In this document: piece by piece, positions 22,954 to 34,821 of the stretch
Numbering within the stretch: the stretch's first letter is position 1
How the letters are laid out: the number at the start of each line of letters is the position of its first letter
Source of the DNA: Scytalidium lignicola
Lineage: Eukaryota; Ascomycota; Leotiomycetes
Length of the DNA: 64,000 bases
NCBI GenBank assembly: GCA_002812745.2
Contig: NCSJ02000136.1
Location: 45,017-109,016, forward strand
Reading direction: 5' to 3'
Notes under the pieces: generated by a model
Databases searched by the model: none
What the model was told of the DNA's origin: nothing
The model's input: the letters and a program-made list of their open reading frames with translations, nothing else
Program-made: the position numbers and the translations under genes

Positions 22954-23756
22954 CTAACCTCCGGCCCCCGACCCCTTCTTCTTGTCCTCTATCAATTCGA
23001 TGTTGTCCTCTGGGATCTCCTTATACTTCTCTAGCAAGAATTCTTCGATCTCATCACTAACATCGCCCTGGACTACAATCTCCTCTCCTCCACTAGCAGT
23101 CTTGGTGACGCTACTGCCCGTCGCGAACTTCTTGCCGAAATCCTTAGCAACCTTCTTAAGATCGAGAGAGAACGCCTCAAGCCCCGACACCGCGGTCACG
23201 TATTTACGCTTGTTGCGCTCCACCCGTTTAATGTAGACTTTAGAGGCGGCAATAGTGGCGAGGTGTTTTTGCTCTTGCGCCTCAGCTTTGAGCGCCTTTT
23301 TCTGGGCATCTTTGGCGGCGCGTTTTTGGGCATCCAAGGAGAGTGTGGCGGCAGCTGCTGAGAGGACATCTAGATGATTTCCGGATTAGTTAGTCAATTA
23401 TTCCCTTCAGACTGGTAAGGTTAGGTATCTAGAGGCAGGGTGGAAGGAGAATTGGAGTACCTTCTGACCATATTCGGTCATACATTTCAGGGTGGTTCTT
23501 TTGTAGCCAGTCTTGACATTTCTTCACCGTACCACCAAATTCACAGTACTACTTCCTCGTCTCGTAAGCTAATATCCCGCCCAATCTTGAGAAATGCCTC
23601 TCGTACCTCAGGGGGTAATGAACAGACTATAGCACGTGTCAGTATGCTGTGCTCCAATTGCCATGGCGGGGTTGACGTACCTCCACAGTAGACTACATGC
23701 CTTGATTGAGGCTCAGTTGGGCCTGCGGGGGCTTCTGAGGTTGCTGTATCCGCCAT
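22954..23756 (-). CDS. TMA22: translation machinery-associated protein 22 (DENR homologue, SUI1 domain)
   Basis: Four exons (23756-23681, 23626-23607, 23548-23461, 23369-22954) join to 199 residues; exon 2 is only 20 nt. The N-terminal Cys motif (HVVYCGVCSLPPEYCEF) precedes GTVKKCQDWL and NHPEMYDRIW. The SUI1/eIF1-like domain covers about residues 105-185 (KRKYVTAVSGLEAF, DLKKVAKDFGKKFATGSSV, GGEEIVVQGDV, FLLEKY). DENR/Tma22 with Tma20 (MCT-1) promotes recycling of 40S subunits and re-initiation. The gene converges with borealin, 181 bp away, and diverges from the next gene. Confidence 0.95.
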
Positions 23757-24476
23757 GATGGATATCTTGTATCCTTATCGATGGCTTTTTTCAGTGATAG
23801 TTCGGAGAAATTGGAGTTTTATGCATTCCTGGCCATCATTGCTGGAGGGACCAGATGGCGGGGCAAAAAGCGTGTGGTGCGCTAGCGGCCGCTTTACTGT
23901 TCATGCTTTGAGCTGCTCCAAGTCTTTTGCATTTATCTCATCTCTCAAGCTTGAGCAGCTTTGTAGATATGTGGCAGAGCAGTGGGCAGTGGTGCTAGAA
24001 TATGACTTTTATTCTGTCTATAATATCTATGCGTCGATCTAATGGGCTTCTAGTTGCCCTCCAGAAAAAGAGGTCAATTCTTAGTTAGCGGCGGGAAATA
24101 TTGTGCATTCATAAAACAAATTTAATACTGTGTAGCAGATTATTAACATGCTGTATTTTTTTAATTCTCGAATAGATATCCTACAGAACTGGAAAATAAG
24201 AAAAATACTCCGAGAGTGTATTCAAGCTTAGGTATCTACAAATACAATATCGATTTAAATATCTATTTGTTAAAGTCCTAGAGGTCAAGAGAACTCTGTA
24301 TAGTGAGTGAATCCACCATGGCAAACTAGACCCTTCGCTACGTGCCATGGACGTACGGTGGTCGGTTGGACGACAACTCACGCTTCAGACTCTCTTATGA
24401 GAATAACAGCATATCGCCTTCTACAAATTTCCTAGTACGGGGTTCTCCATCATGACTTGCTACGCATGTAGCAGTC
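23757..24476. promoter_or_regulatory. divergent promoter region, TMA22 / uncharacterised gene
   Basis: 720 bp between divergent start codons, turning AT-rich from about 24050. No other gene seen. Confidence 0.45.
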
Positions 24477-25958
24477 ATGACAGAAAATTCAAATGAGACT
24501 CTTGAAATCCTGGTTCATACGTCAGCTCCCAGCCGAAATCAAGATGACGAGAATTATCGAGCGCTTGCTAGATCATATCTAGGTTTCAAACCAGTTAGAC
24601 GGCTGAGCTTATCTGAGGAACCCTTGAGTGGCATGGGAGTCCGGGATAAGGGGAAGGAGAAGGCTGTGGAGGTAGTACCTGCTGGCTCTGCTCAAGACGG
24701 GATCACCGGGTTTGACCTTCAACAGCGCTCATCAACTGTCAGGCTTAGGCATGATCTTGAGGAGAAGGATGCTCGGGTTGAGATATTTCGAAAAATCTCT
24801 CTGAAGGATATGTTGCAGGATGACAACAAACCTCTATCTGGCTCTTTCCAAACCTTTATCTCTCCGAATGTTTCCTTCAGTGATGTTATAGACAATGCAG
24901 ATTCTCCGCAGATTCGAAGCAGGGTTGTACATCACCAGGAAAACAACAAATTTTTTTTGGCTGCAGGGGCTCAAGACTCACGGGAGACTTCACCCAGTGT
25001 TATTAATGACTCTCAGCCTCAGACGAGCCAGCTGGATCCGTCGTACTCAGCTCCTCCTTTGAGTGTGCTGGAGCTGTATCTTCAAAATATCAACAGTGCG
25101 CATGAGGATCCTTTGGAAAGCCTCACAAAAATAAATAATAAAAAGGAGATAGTGCTGCAAAAGGCAGTCGTGGGCGAAAATCAGCGTTATCTAGATTCTC
25201 AATTTAATAGCAGAGGGGAAATCACCGCTCATGTCCAGAATGAACTTGGAGAAGGAGGCGTTTACGATGAAATTCCAGAAACTTCAATGTCGTCACAAAT
25301 ATCTCTGGCCTCTAGAGTGAGATCTGTGGCATCAACAGAACAGAGCAATTGGAGCAGCAGTTTCAGATATCAATTTGTGCATAGAAAGGATACGAATAAT
25401 GAGTCTTTGGATATTACAAACTCTTCAAAGCCTTTGAAGCGACGAAAGACAGAAGATTTACCGATGCCATCCATAGAGGGGATAAAGGAATCGGGTCAGG
25501 CTCTTTCATCTCAGTTTGCAGATAATACTCTTGAGGTTCATCCGCCAGGACCAGTTGCATCAATAATGGATTTAACTCCTGATCTTCTCTTGTCAAAACC
25601 GTTGATCAGACTCTCAGAACGAATGAGGATGTCAGCCTTATTCAGACCTAAATCTCAACTTCGTCCTCTAAGACCCATGGAACGAGGATACTGGTCGGTT
25701 AATTGTCAGGCTTGGGATGATAAATTGCAACGGAGAGCGTGGAAATGCCTATACAGCTTTATCGGAAATGGTGAGGCAGGCTGGGGAGTTTGGAGCGTTA
25801 GAGATGCAGGGTTTGAAGATCTAAGGGTGTATTGCTGGGGAGTAGTGGTTGGTCATATTTATCTTCTCCTGTACATGGCAAGTGAGAGCAAAGTTAGAAA
25901 CACGGGTGCTTCTTGGATCGGCGGCGATGGGACTCCTATTATTATAATGTCACCATGA
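24477..25958 (+). CDS. uncharacterised fungal protein with conserved Trp-rich C-terminal domain
   Basis: A single-exon gene of 493 residues. The first ~380 residues are polar and low in order-promoting residues (Ser, Gln, Glu, Asp), with a basic patch KPLKRRKTED that could be a nuclear signal. The last ~105 residues look folded: RPMERGYWSVNCQAWDD, RRAWKCLYSFIGNGEAGWGVWSVRD, an RVYCWGVVVGHIYLLLYMAS segment and a GASWIGGDG end. I recall this tail in other filamentous ascomycetes as an unnamed conserved block, but no activity is known to me. The hydrophobic stretch near the end is more like a buried strand/helix than a membrane segment. The ATG at 24477 is the first in frame. Confidence 0.8.
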   Translation: MTENSNETLEILVHTSAPSRNQDDENYRALARSYLGFKPVRRLSLSEEPLSGMGVRDKGKEKAVEVVPAGSAQDGITGFDLQQRSSTVRLRHDLEEKDARVEIFRKISLKDMLQDDNKPLSGSFQTFISPNVSFSDVIDNADSPQIRSRVVHHQENNKFFLAAGAQDSRETSPSVINDSQPQTSQLDPSYSAPPLSVLELYLQNINSAHEDPLESLTKINNKKEIVLQKAVVGENQRYLDSQFNSRGEITAHVQNELGEGGVYDEIPETSMSSQISLASRVRSVASTEQSNWSSSFRYQFVHRKDTNNESLDITNSSKPLKRRKTEDLPMPSIEGIKESGQALSSQFADNTLEVHPPGPVASIMDLTPDLLLSKPLIRLSERMRMSALFRPKSQLRPLRPMERGYWSVNCQAWDDKLQRRAWKCLYSFIGNGEAGWGVWSVRDAGFEDLRVYCWGVVVGHIYLLLYMASESKVRNTGASWIGGDGTPIIIMSP

Positions 25959-26902
25959 ACTATGGTTTTGGATATTCAATTTATATCAATCTTCGAGTGT
26001 TTTATATTTTGGTGGAGGCCAAAGACTTGAACCTCAGCACCCTTCGAGAGAGGTACATATACTGCTAGCAGAAAAGGATATGTAGGAATCCAAACTTCAA
26101 CAGATATAAGTTTTTCTCCAACAAATACATTCGAATACCTCATATGATGTTTCTTACTTATTATACTGGGGAAAAGATACGAGGACTGTTTCCCATACAC
26201 ATTGGCAAGGTGACATTGTTAAAGGATGATACGTGTTATTATGTGATGCCGTCGACGTCCATTGATGCTTGTCTTTGGGACATTGTTGATTATAAAGCCA
26301 ACCAATATTACTAAGGGATTGGGCCGGTAGCTACTTTAACGCAGTCACCAAGACAACCAGCCTAATCACTAGCTAATAGAGAAGTCATGTTCGCACACTT
26401 AATATTGGAGTAGAATTCATGGAAGTTTTCATTTCATCTATCTCAGGGCTCCTAGGTCCCTCAAGCATAGAGACAATCGCAGAAAATCAAAGTCGAGAAG
26501 ACTGCTCAACACATCTCTCCCCATTGGAAACTTGAAAGATAAAATCCCCTTTCCAGATTCCAAACCAACTACTCCAAGAAAACCAGCTTCATTTTTAGAA
26601 GCTTCAATATCAGATAGACACGAACAAAAACTCTTACATGACACAGCTGCCATCTATGCAGGGTGCTGCTTCGAGGTTGGAAAACGCCGTTGTGAATGAA
26701 TGCTCAAGAAGCGCTCACGCTCTGCTGCCGCTGACGAAAGGAAATTTTGATTTCTGTGAATTGACGAGACCAAATAGTCATGGTATAGTATATGGACGAA
26801 ATTGACATTTGTACGTGGTATTTTCGCTGAAGTTTTTGTAGAGCATAGAAAAAAAAGGAAATAAACGTTGTGTATCGTCGAAGTGTGCTTTGGCAAGAAT
26901 TA
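25959..26902. other. convergent 3' spacer
   Basis: AT-rich. Minus-strand frames at 26438-26653 and 26654-26896 show no motif and probably lie in the 3' untranslated region of the RhoGAP gene. Confidence 0.5.
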
Positions 26903-29900
26903 TTATGTTGCTCCCGTCACGCCTACTGACTCGTTTCCATTCTGCGGTCGACCCCATCCAGAGTCACGGTACTCACGACGTGAATTGTCTGCCTGGCTGT
27001 CAGGCGTGCCATTGCGGTGGACATAAGGTGCAGGAGGCTCATAATCCTGACTTGTCCATTGCTGCGGTTGTTGCTGCTGTTGTGGTGGACGTTGTGGTTG
27101 AAGTTGTGCAGGAAGTTGTGGTTGAAGTTGTGAAGGATGTGGTGACGCAAGTTGCGTTGGATGTTGTTGATGATGTTGATGTTGGTGATGAGGATGTTGC
27201 TGCTGCTGCTGCTGCTGCTGTTGGGGAGGTGCAGCTTGGTTGTTTTGGATTCCAGCATAATACCCTGTAGCTTCTTGAACATGGCGTACACTACTTTCTT
27301 TTTGCCAAGCATATGCTTGCGATGGATCTCCATCAACTCTGGTCACTACGGGCGCTTGGGCACGACTGTTATTGCCGTCTTTGGGTCGGTTCATAGGTGA
27401 TTCCGTAGTCTCAACTTGATGCTTTGGACCTCCGTTTGCTCCAATATCGCCATAGCGTTTGAGAATTTCTTTTGTTGTTATATCACCTGTGTTATTAAAC
27501 AACGTCGGGTCGTTCAAGATCGACAGCAGATCCTCCGGCACCTAAGTTTTTTATTATTAATAAGAGGTTGACTATCTTCAAAGTATTAACGCATGATATC
27601 AACTTACCTCACACATCTGGTCATTACATTCGATGAGTGCATGGACCACCTCAATAGCGAGGAAGTTATCGTCCACAGGAGTCTTGGCATTCGTAAATAA
27701 AATGTTTGGTGCAATAACCGTGGCAAGGTTGTGTGTATCCATCTTCGAGCCAGATTCCTCGTCCACCTGATGGAAGGAAGCAACCCAGTTAAAGAAGGAG
27801 AAAAGGATCTCTAAGCAATCTCTGTGAGCCTTAGGCAGTAAACAGCAAGTCAGGTGCAGAACTCTGCGGCGTCTTTCTTCGTCGGCCAGCCGCTGAGAGA
27901 CAATCCATAGCTTATGCAGTTTGAAAGTTAGAAGAGGATCCGGCAGCTCACGTAGGTACTTCTTTAATAGAGCCGCAACCTGAACAACATTTTCCTTGCT
28001 CAGATCAACAGCATCACAGCCATCTTTGTCGATGGCTATCATAGTTTCATTTAACCTTTTGATATTGCCATTCTTTCGGAATACACCTTCAACTGAAAGA
28101 TCCATTTTACGCATTGCTGCTATAGCATCGTCGACGATTGCAGGGATACGCAGGGTTCCAGGGCCGATACCGTCTGTTGAGTCTGCACCATCTTTCTCAA
28201 TTATGGCATCCAGCGGGACACCAAACACGCCCTTCTTTTTCCCAACCTTCTTATTATCATTCTTGAAGGCCTTGCCCATCTTGTTCCAGAAAGTTGGCTT
28301 TCGAGATTCTATTAAGTTAAGCAGCTCTTCCATGGTGAAATGGCCTTCCAACAGAGGCTGCATAGCTATGACAGCAACGTGGCGTACAATAAAGTACTCC
28401 AACGCGGAGAGCTCGGAGAAGTAACGTTTTCCTCCTTCACGGCGTTGAGTAGAAAGATCAGCAAGTGCTGGTTGGTCAAGCTCGTTACCTGACGAGAAAT
28501 TACGTTGATGACCATTGACTAGTTTTGGCTCAGTGATCGACATCCGGAACATGTTGTGATGCGCATGCTTGTAAGCGTTTGGTCTCTGCTCTTTAGCTTG
28601 TTCGGCCGCCACGATTCTTGGAATATCATCCAGCGTTAGAGCATCTTGTTTACCAAAGGTGAGTTCTGTCCTGCCTTCACCGTTGACATCTCGTTCCTCA
28701 ACTATCTGAAAATTTCCGACATCCCTGGAATCCGTTCCATCGCCACCACCAGCGGACCCAGGTCTGGCACTCCGTCCCTCAGGGCCATCCATGATACGTG
28801 ATGTCCGCGCTTTCTTGATCGTGGACGACAAGTGTCTCTCCATCCGAGTGCTTCGCAGACGTCTAATGTCATTGAGAGTGTTCTCATAAGATGAATCTCG
28901 CTGATTATCATCCGTAGGTTCTGTGGTTCCACCATAAGATTTCGATCGGGTATCTGATCTAAGCAAAGGCGGTTCCTCCACGATGGATAGCCGATGACCT
29001 TCGTTCGAATCATAACCATTCAAGTTAGGATCATCAGAGGTATGCGGAAGGACGCCATTCTTTCGTAGCATTTCCAATAATCTTGCCAATGCAACTCTTA
29101 GTAGGAAAACGTACTGCTGCAGCTTAGTGATACGCTCGAGGGCAATGCCTGGATGCGGCATCCGGCTTTCACAGTTTGTGCAAAACATGCGTTCATCAGC
29201 CTCGCTCCACCTCGCCTCATCAGGAGTTTTTCCAAGCTCACGTTGACAGTTGCTACATTGAAGGCATGCCAAATGCCATCTCCGTTCTCCTAGGCGCGCG
29301 CACTCATCTTCAATAGGTCGGCGGCAACTGGAACATTGATCAGAGGTCGAGGACGCGAGTCCTGGAGTTCCCGTTGTTTCTTCCAAGGAACGTTCATCGT
29401 TCTTTAGGGATTCCAGATCGTTCACAATATCCAAGAATCGGTAGAGGCTCTCAGAAGTCTTCTGCTCCCTCTCGAACTTAAGAGCACCTTGGAGGCATAT
29501 ACGGATCAGGAGTTTCAGATAGTGGGCTAACCCAGTAACAAGGGCAAGAAGCTCCTGTGTAACACCTAGCTTCCGAACTCCGGTCTCTTGAGTCTTTGAT
29601 AAAAGTGAGAAAAATGCGATGATTTTCTTGCAGAGCAACTTTGCTTCGCGCGCATAAGAAAGACCTGTTTCGATAATCAGCAAATGCAGAGGATGGAAAA
29701 GAAATAAGCATTCACCTTTATTTCCCGAATTTTTTACGTCAGCATCGAGGACATCTGATGCATGAAACAGGATATCGACATGCCCAATAAAATTCTTAGC
29801 AGTGTATACGCCGTGAGCATAGGCACCATTGCTCACGTGTAAGAGCATATCTGAAATACAGGCAGCGGATGACTCTTCAAAAGTTGACAGAACGCTCCAA

Positions 29901-30863
29901 ATCCGGTAAACCTTTTCTTCCATCCTCTCTTCTTCCTCGCGGATTGCGGTACGCTGGTCGTCGTCTGCCATGCCCTCGAACTTGCTATTGCTGTCATCCA
30001 TATCTGTGGACGAGGCAAGTCGGACATTCCAGAACTTGTGGATCATGTAACACTCCGGATGCCAGTGCTGATTCTGTCCATTGCGAAAGATCTCGACGAA
30101 TTGTTTCAAAATTGCTGTTTGACACCCATTGCACCGCTGAGCAAACTGAGTAGAGTAGTGATAATGACAATATACCTGGCCGTCATGCTCATAGTAGCTA
30201 TCCTGAGCACCAAAGACCGTGGGACAAACTGAACAGGTGAAATGGTCAATGTGGTATTTGCGATCGAGCGCAGTAATATAAGAGCCTCGGAGTGCACCAT
30301 TACACTTGAAGCAGATGAGATCAAGACGACGGAAGTAATCAGTTTCACAGAGGGGGTACTGTCCTTCTCCGCTTTCTTCGTCTACCGGGAAAAACTTTGA
30401 TGCAACAATATCGCCACAATCCTACATGGTCTAGTCGTCAGTACGCAATAATAAATGAGAAGATATGCTCGATAGTACATACTCGGCAGCGGAAGCAGTC
30501 TAAATGATACGTGCCACCTAGAGCTCGGACAAACTGGCCCGTTAGAGCCTCACCACATTTCTTACAAACCCTGAGCTGACCGCTTGCAGTCCTTCCATGT
30601 CGCGTGCGTGATCGAGTTCGTTCTCCGCTGCTTTTCTGTGAATCCGCGTCTCGATCTCTCTCTCTGCTGTTCGACCTCCCTTGGGGAGAAATTGCCCTAG
30701 TTTCCTCCAACGGATAGAGAGCATTAGGTCTGCCTAACTCTTGGTCTTGCTGCTGCATGGCAATATCCCTATCTGAATGATATCGTTGCCCATCATCAGC
30801 ATATTGCTGTCCACCATAATACCTTCCATCCTCGAGCGGGGTCCCCTCTGAACGAGGATCCAT
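26903..30863 (-). CDS. LIM-domain Rho GTPase-activating protein (Rga1-like)
   Basis: Four exons (30863-30483, 30421-29716, 29664-27608, 27541-26903) give 1260 residues. Order: polar N terminus; LIM1 from about residue 101 (CKKCGEAL...YHLDCFRCRDCG); LIM2 (CFKCNGAL...DHFTCSVC); a partial Zn module (CNGCQTAI...HWHPECY); a further LIM-like module (CSSCRRPI...HLACLQCSNC); then a disordered linker and the RhoGAP domain (about 840-1020). R892 in GVFRKNG is the expected arginine finger; KKYLRELPDPLL and APNILF are the other hallmarks. It speeds GTP hydrolysis by Rho/Cdc42-type GTPases at sites of polarised growth. The C terminus holds a Gln9/His-rich tract encoded near 27196-27222. The 51-bp intron is stop-free and in frame. 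Confidence 0.93.
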
Positions 30864-32553
30864 GATGGTAAATAAGAAGAAGCCCGCCTCCTCTGCAACT
30901 TCAATCGTACTTGTCCAATATCAATACTCAAAACGTATGTTTGAAGCGTATCTCCTCGATTCGTGCTAGAATGATATAAGCGTGGGCTAAAGAGCAACGT
31001 GTAACCAGCCACCTGGAGCCTTCTTCTGTGGGTTGATGGGAGTCTTGGAGTATCGAGTCGCGAAGGCGCTGTCAATTGGCCTCTGCATGTGCGCTTCGTG
31101 CCGGCAAGCCAAATTCATCGAGCGGCCAGAATGCAGGGCTTGAAACAGCGACAGCTAGCACGAGAGCGGTCGTGTGGCACTTTTCGAAGATGGAGGGGCC
31201 TTTCTGCGTCTATCGCGTCTGCATATGAGTAAGGATCGATGTGCGTCGCGGTTGAGGTTGCGACTACAAGTGGACTTTGGAGACGTGGGGATGAGCGGGA
31301 TAGTTCGACTTGATCCAACAGCAGGTGTATGGTGGCTGGCTGGCACAAGGGGGACGATTGCGATCGTGCGTCTGGGAGCAGTGCTGGTGAGAACGAACAA
31401 CAGGCATGAACAAAGATGAAGAACCTGAACGAGGCAGTGGAACGCGAAGCTGAGTGATGGAAAGTAGAGAAGTGAGGTCTTGGTCGGGGGTGTTGAAGTG
31501 TATGTGTTCGCTGGTGCTGGTGCTGGTCGCTGCTTGGAGGCCCAAGATTGCAGTGCTGCTCCTTCCGTGTACTAGCCCGCCCGCTAAGCAGGTGACTTCG
31601 TTCACGTCACAGTTACGACGCGACGCCTTCAGGCTCGAGAACATAACCCATTCATAGAATTCGCGGTTCTTATGAACCGTCAAGTCACCATGTGCTGCCC
31701 TGTCCCCAGCTGGTTCCTTGATAATGGGAATCCTGCGACGTCTAGAATGCTGCACGCAGCAGCGGCGCATAGTCTTATCGACGAGAATAGTAGCTGAGGC
31801 ACTGACTGGCCTGAAATTCGGCCGTAGATCACCACCTTTAATTAATTAGTCTCGAGCTCGGCAAAGATGTCAACAAGAACGATTTCTCAACGCCGTGAAT
31901 CTCCCTGCTTGTGAGCGCTGGTTACTCCTGGTACCAGTGAATCTTTGCTCAAGTTGGTGGACTATGGATATTAACAAACACACAGTGTCGTTGCTGGCAG
32001 ATTCACTCCAACGGGAGCTCTTCAAGGGGCTAGAGTTTCTTCCATATACGGCGCATGGCACCCTTTCAGATTCACACTACGGGGGGTACATTCTAGCACT
32101 TCCCAACTATTCGTTACTCTTACCCTTTTCCCTAGAAGGAATGCTGCTTAGGAGCTGAAGAAGATATCAGAACAGACGGGCAGGCAAATGGCAAATCAAA
32201 ACACGTTTCTTCCATTTTCTTGCCAGCGCAGAGGCTCCACCAGATAGACTAGATGCGCGATAAAGAATATTTGAGCTGGCTACAAGTCGGAGCATTTTGA
32301 GTCGTACATACATGTAGGCCTGAGAAAGCTCTTGAAACGTCCCCCAATTCTAGTTGGTAGCTGGCATAAGCGAGCGAGCCTTGCGTCCCCCCAATCTAAG
32401 TTACAGTAAGCGAGCCTTGCGTCGACAACCACTCTGCCTGTGCTACCTTGATGTTCCTCCCCTCCTCCATCCCCATCACTGCTATCAACACATGAAAAGT
32501 CAAAGAAAAAGGCTTGGTTTGGACTTTGCTAGGGCTTCCATAGCAAGCACGCA
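30864..32553. promoter_or_regulatory. divergent promoter region, RhoGAP / tandem-UBC gene
   Basis: 1.69 kb between divergent start codons. It holds no supported gene. A 14-bp direct repeat (GCGAGCCTTGCGTC) occurs at 32374-32387 and 32410-32423, just before the E2 gene. Confidence 0.45.
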
Positions 32554-34320
32554 ATGTCAAACCACTCGATTATACGAATTACAAGGGTGTGCACCACGGA
32601 TGCAAGTCTATCCGTCCACGAGGCTGACAGCGGGGTTGTAGGAATTGAGTGAGATCCAGAAATCAAACGACCTGTGTAGGTTCCTCTACACGTGCTTTAA
32701 CACCAATGTCCTTTCCCCGAATATGCTAACATCTTGTTTACTATCCAGCTCTTGCAGTTGCATGCAGAGACGTGGACGTCCGCAACGTCAAGGCAATCAT
32801 CATTGGGCCGCCAGATACCCCGTACGAGTTTGGCTTCTTTGAGGTATGTCGCGATGGCAGCTTATGATCTTCTAGTTTCATGCTGATATCTTCAAGTTCT
32901 CGGTCAAGTTTGGCAGAGGTAGGCTATCACGTGTGTATCAATGGCAGTAGCAAAAGCTGAAACGATGACAATGATCTTAGAATATCCCGGCAAGCCCCCG
33001 TCAGTCCAAGCAACAACCACGAATGGAGGAAGATGTCGCTTCAACCCGAATATATATGCTCAAGGCAAAGTCTGCTTGTTAGTCATGTCTACATTTGATG
33101 CTATAATTGAGGCGCCGCACTAACTGCGTTCTATAGATCAATCTTAGGGTAAATGACTTACACTCCTATAACTCGGCTACGACCCGTTGTATCTGACTGA
33201 ATTTTTACAATAGAACATGGCGTGGCGAACGGGGAGAAGAATGGTCATCTGCACAGGGTCTGGAGTCGATCTTGATCTCCATCCAAAGTCTCATGTCCTC
33301 CAATCCGTATGAAAATGAACCAGGCTTCGAGAATGCCAACGATGAAAGTGACAAGAAGAACCAAAAGGATTATGTGGCGAAAGTTAGTGATACATACGCT
33401 TTTGCTTGGACCGTACTTATTTTTAATTTTATTACTAGATCAGACACGAAACGCTTCGAATTAGCGTGATAAATAGGATCGAGGAATACCTAGGTATATT
33501 ACCTAATGGAACGAGAGTACCGACTGCTATTGCCATGGACGAGGATAGTGAGAACGACTCGGATCAACTTATCGACATGTCAGATTCTGTAGTCAACTTC
33601 GAGCCTTTCAAAGACCTTTGCAAGAGACGCTTTATGTGGTACTACGAGTCATACCTTCTCGCCGTCAGCAAGGCTAAGTCTGAAGTTGTAGACGGTGAGC
33701 CATTCATTCGTATGCCATTCGAGTGTACAGGAAATCTTATGGAGGGTAAGTTCAACTATACGGAACTTGAAACTCGTCTTATTCTCATCCGAAAGGCCCT
33801 GGATGACGAAACTGCTAAATGGGCAGAGGAGGGTTTGGTTCTTCAAAAGAAGGAGAGTGGTGTTGCCTGCAACTTGCAACGTCAATACGAGCAGGCAGTT
33901 GAGCATTACAAACAGAACCAAGCCGTCACCCTTGATATTGACCTTGTCGATAAAAACCCCTTTGTTTGGGCGATAACATATTTCGGCCGACCCATGACCA
34001 ATTTGGATGGTGGTCTCTTTCGTATCAAAGTCCACATTAGCCCACGATTCCCCGAAGAACAGCCAAGAGCCAGATTCGAGACACCTCTGTTCCATCATCG
34101 GATCTCTCCCGATGGTACTCCATGCTATTTTCCGAAACGTGGGGAGGATATTAGATCGCATATTGAAGCTCTTATTGAGGCTTTGGAAGAAGAATCTCCA
34201 CCATATGATCCTCGTACTACCGTCAATCCTGAAGCTTCAAAGCTATATTGGGGCTCTGCAGATGACAGAAAAGCATATAACAGGAAACTGAGAAGAGCTG
34301 TTCAGCGAAGCATGGAGTAA
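32554..34320 (+). CDS. UBE2Z-like ubiquitin-conjugating enzyme with two UBC domains
   Basis: Eight exons: 32554-32586, 32642-32675, 32749-32843, 32897-32918, 32981-33077, 33137-33148, 33214-33382, 33439-34320; 447 residues. UBC domain 1 (about residues 9-165) starts RITRELSEIQKS, then IIIGPPDTPYEFGFFEF, a YPGKPP turn, RFNPNIYAQGKVCL with catalytic C93, SILGTWRG and SIQSLMSSNPYENEPGFE. This is the UBE2Z/BIRC6-type active-site context (NPN...GKVCLSILGTW). UBC domain 2 (about 310-440) has FGRPMTNLDGGLFRIKVHISPRFPEEQP, HHRISPDGTPCYFP with C383 where the active cysteine would sit, and YDPRTTVNPEA. E2s carry ubiquitin or a relative as a thioester for E3 transfer. Two exons are very small (22 and 12 nt), yet both give the conserved reading. 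Confidence 0.88.
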
Positions 34321-34821
34321 GTTACACACATTTGAGCTTTTCTACCGTATCCTATTGACGTTTTTAGGGAATGAACATGCACTTCTGAACTACGGGATAT
34401 CTGCTGCGTAACATCGTTTTCGTGACATTCAGTTATTTCTCTTTCTCTATCATTTTGCAAACGAACTGGCGTTCTTCATGGGGACTAGCAGGCATCTTTG
34501 GTGAGTCTGGCGTAGGTATGGGTTCTATGGGCTGAGATACAGGGAGTTAGACTGCTTGCGGTAGGCTTGGGAAGCTTGGGAAATGGGTATGGGTAGGTAT
34601 GGGTAGACTTGGGGACTCAAGTGCCACCATATTGATTCGATGAACTTTACGTGCTACTGAACTCCATCAATCCAAGATGTAGAACCGCTTAGCGATAACA
34701 TTATTGCAAGGGTATCTCTTTCATTATTATAATATTAACCCTTAATGGTTGTGCCTACATTAACCTAGAAACTCGCTATCCTGCGACAAATACCCACGCG
34801 CATCACCATCCATTACCATGC
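34321..34821. other. convergent 3' spacer
   Basis: It lies between the E2 gene and the ERG26-like gene. It contains short GGGTATGGGTA-type repeats near 34584-34608; nothing else seen. Confidence 0.6.
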
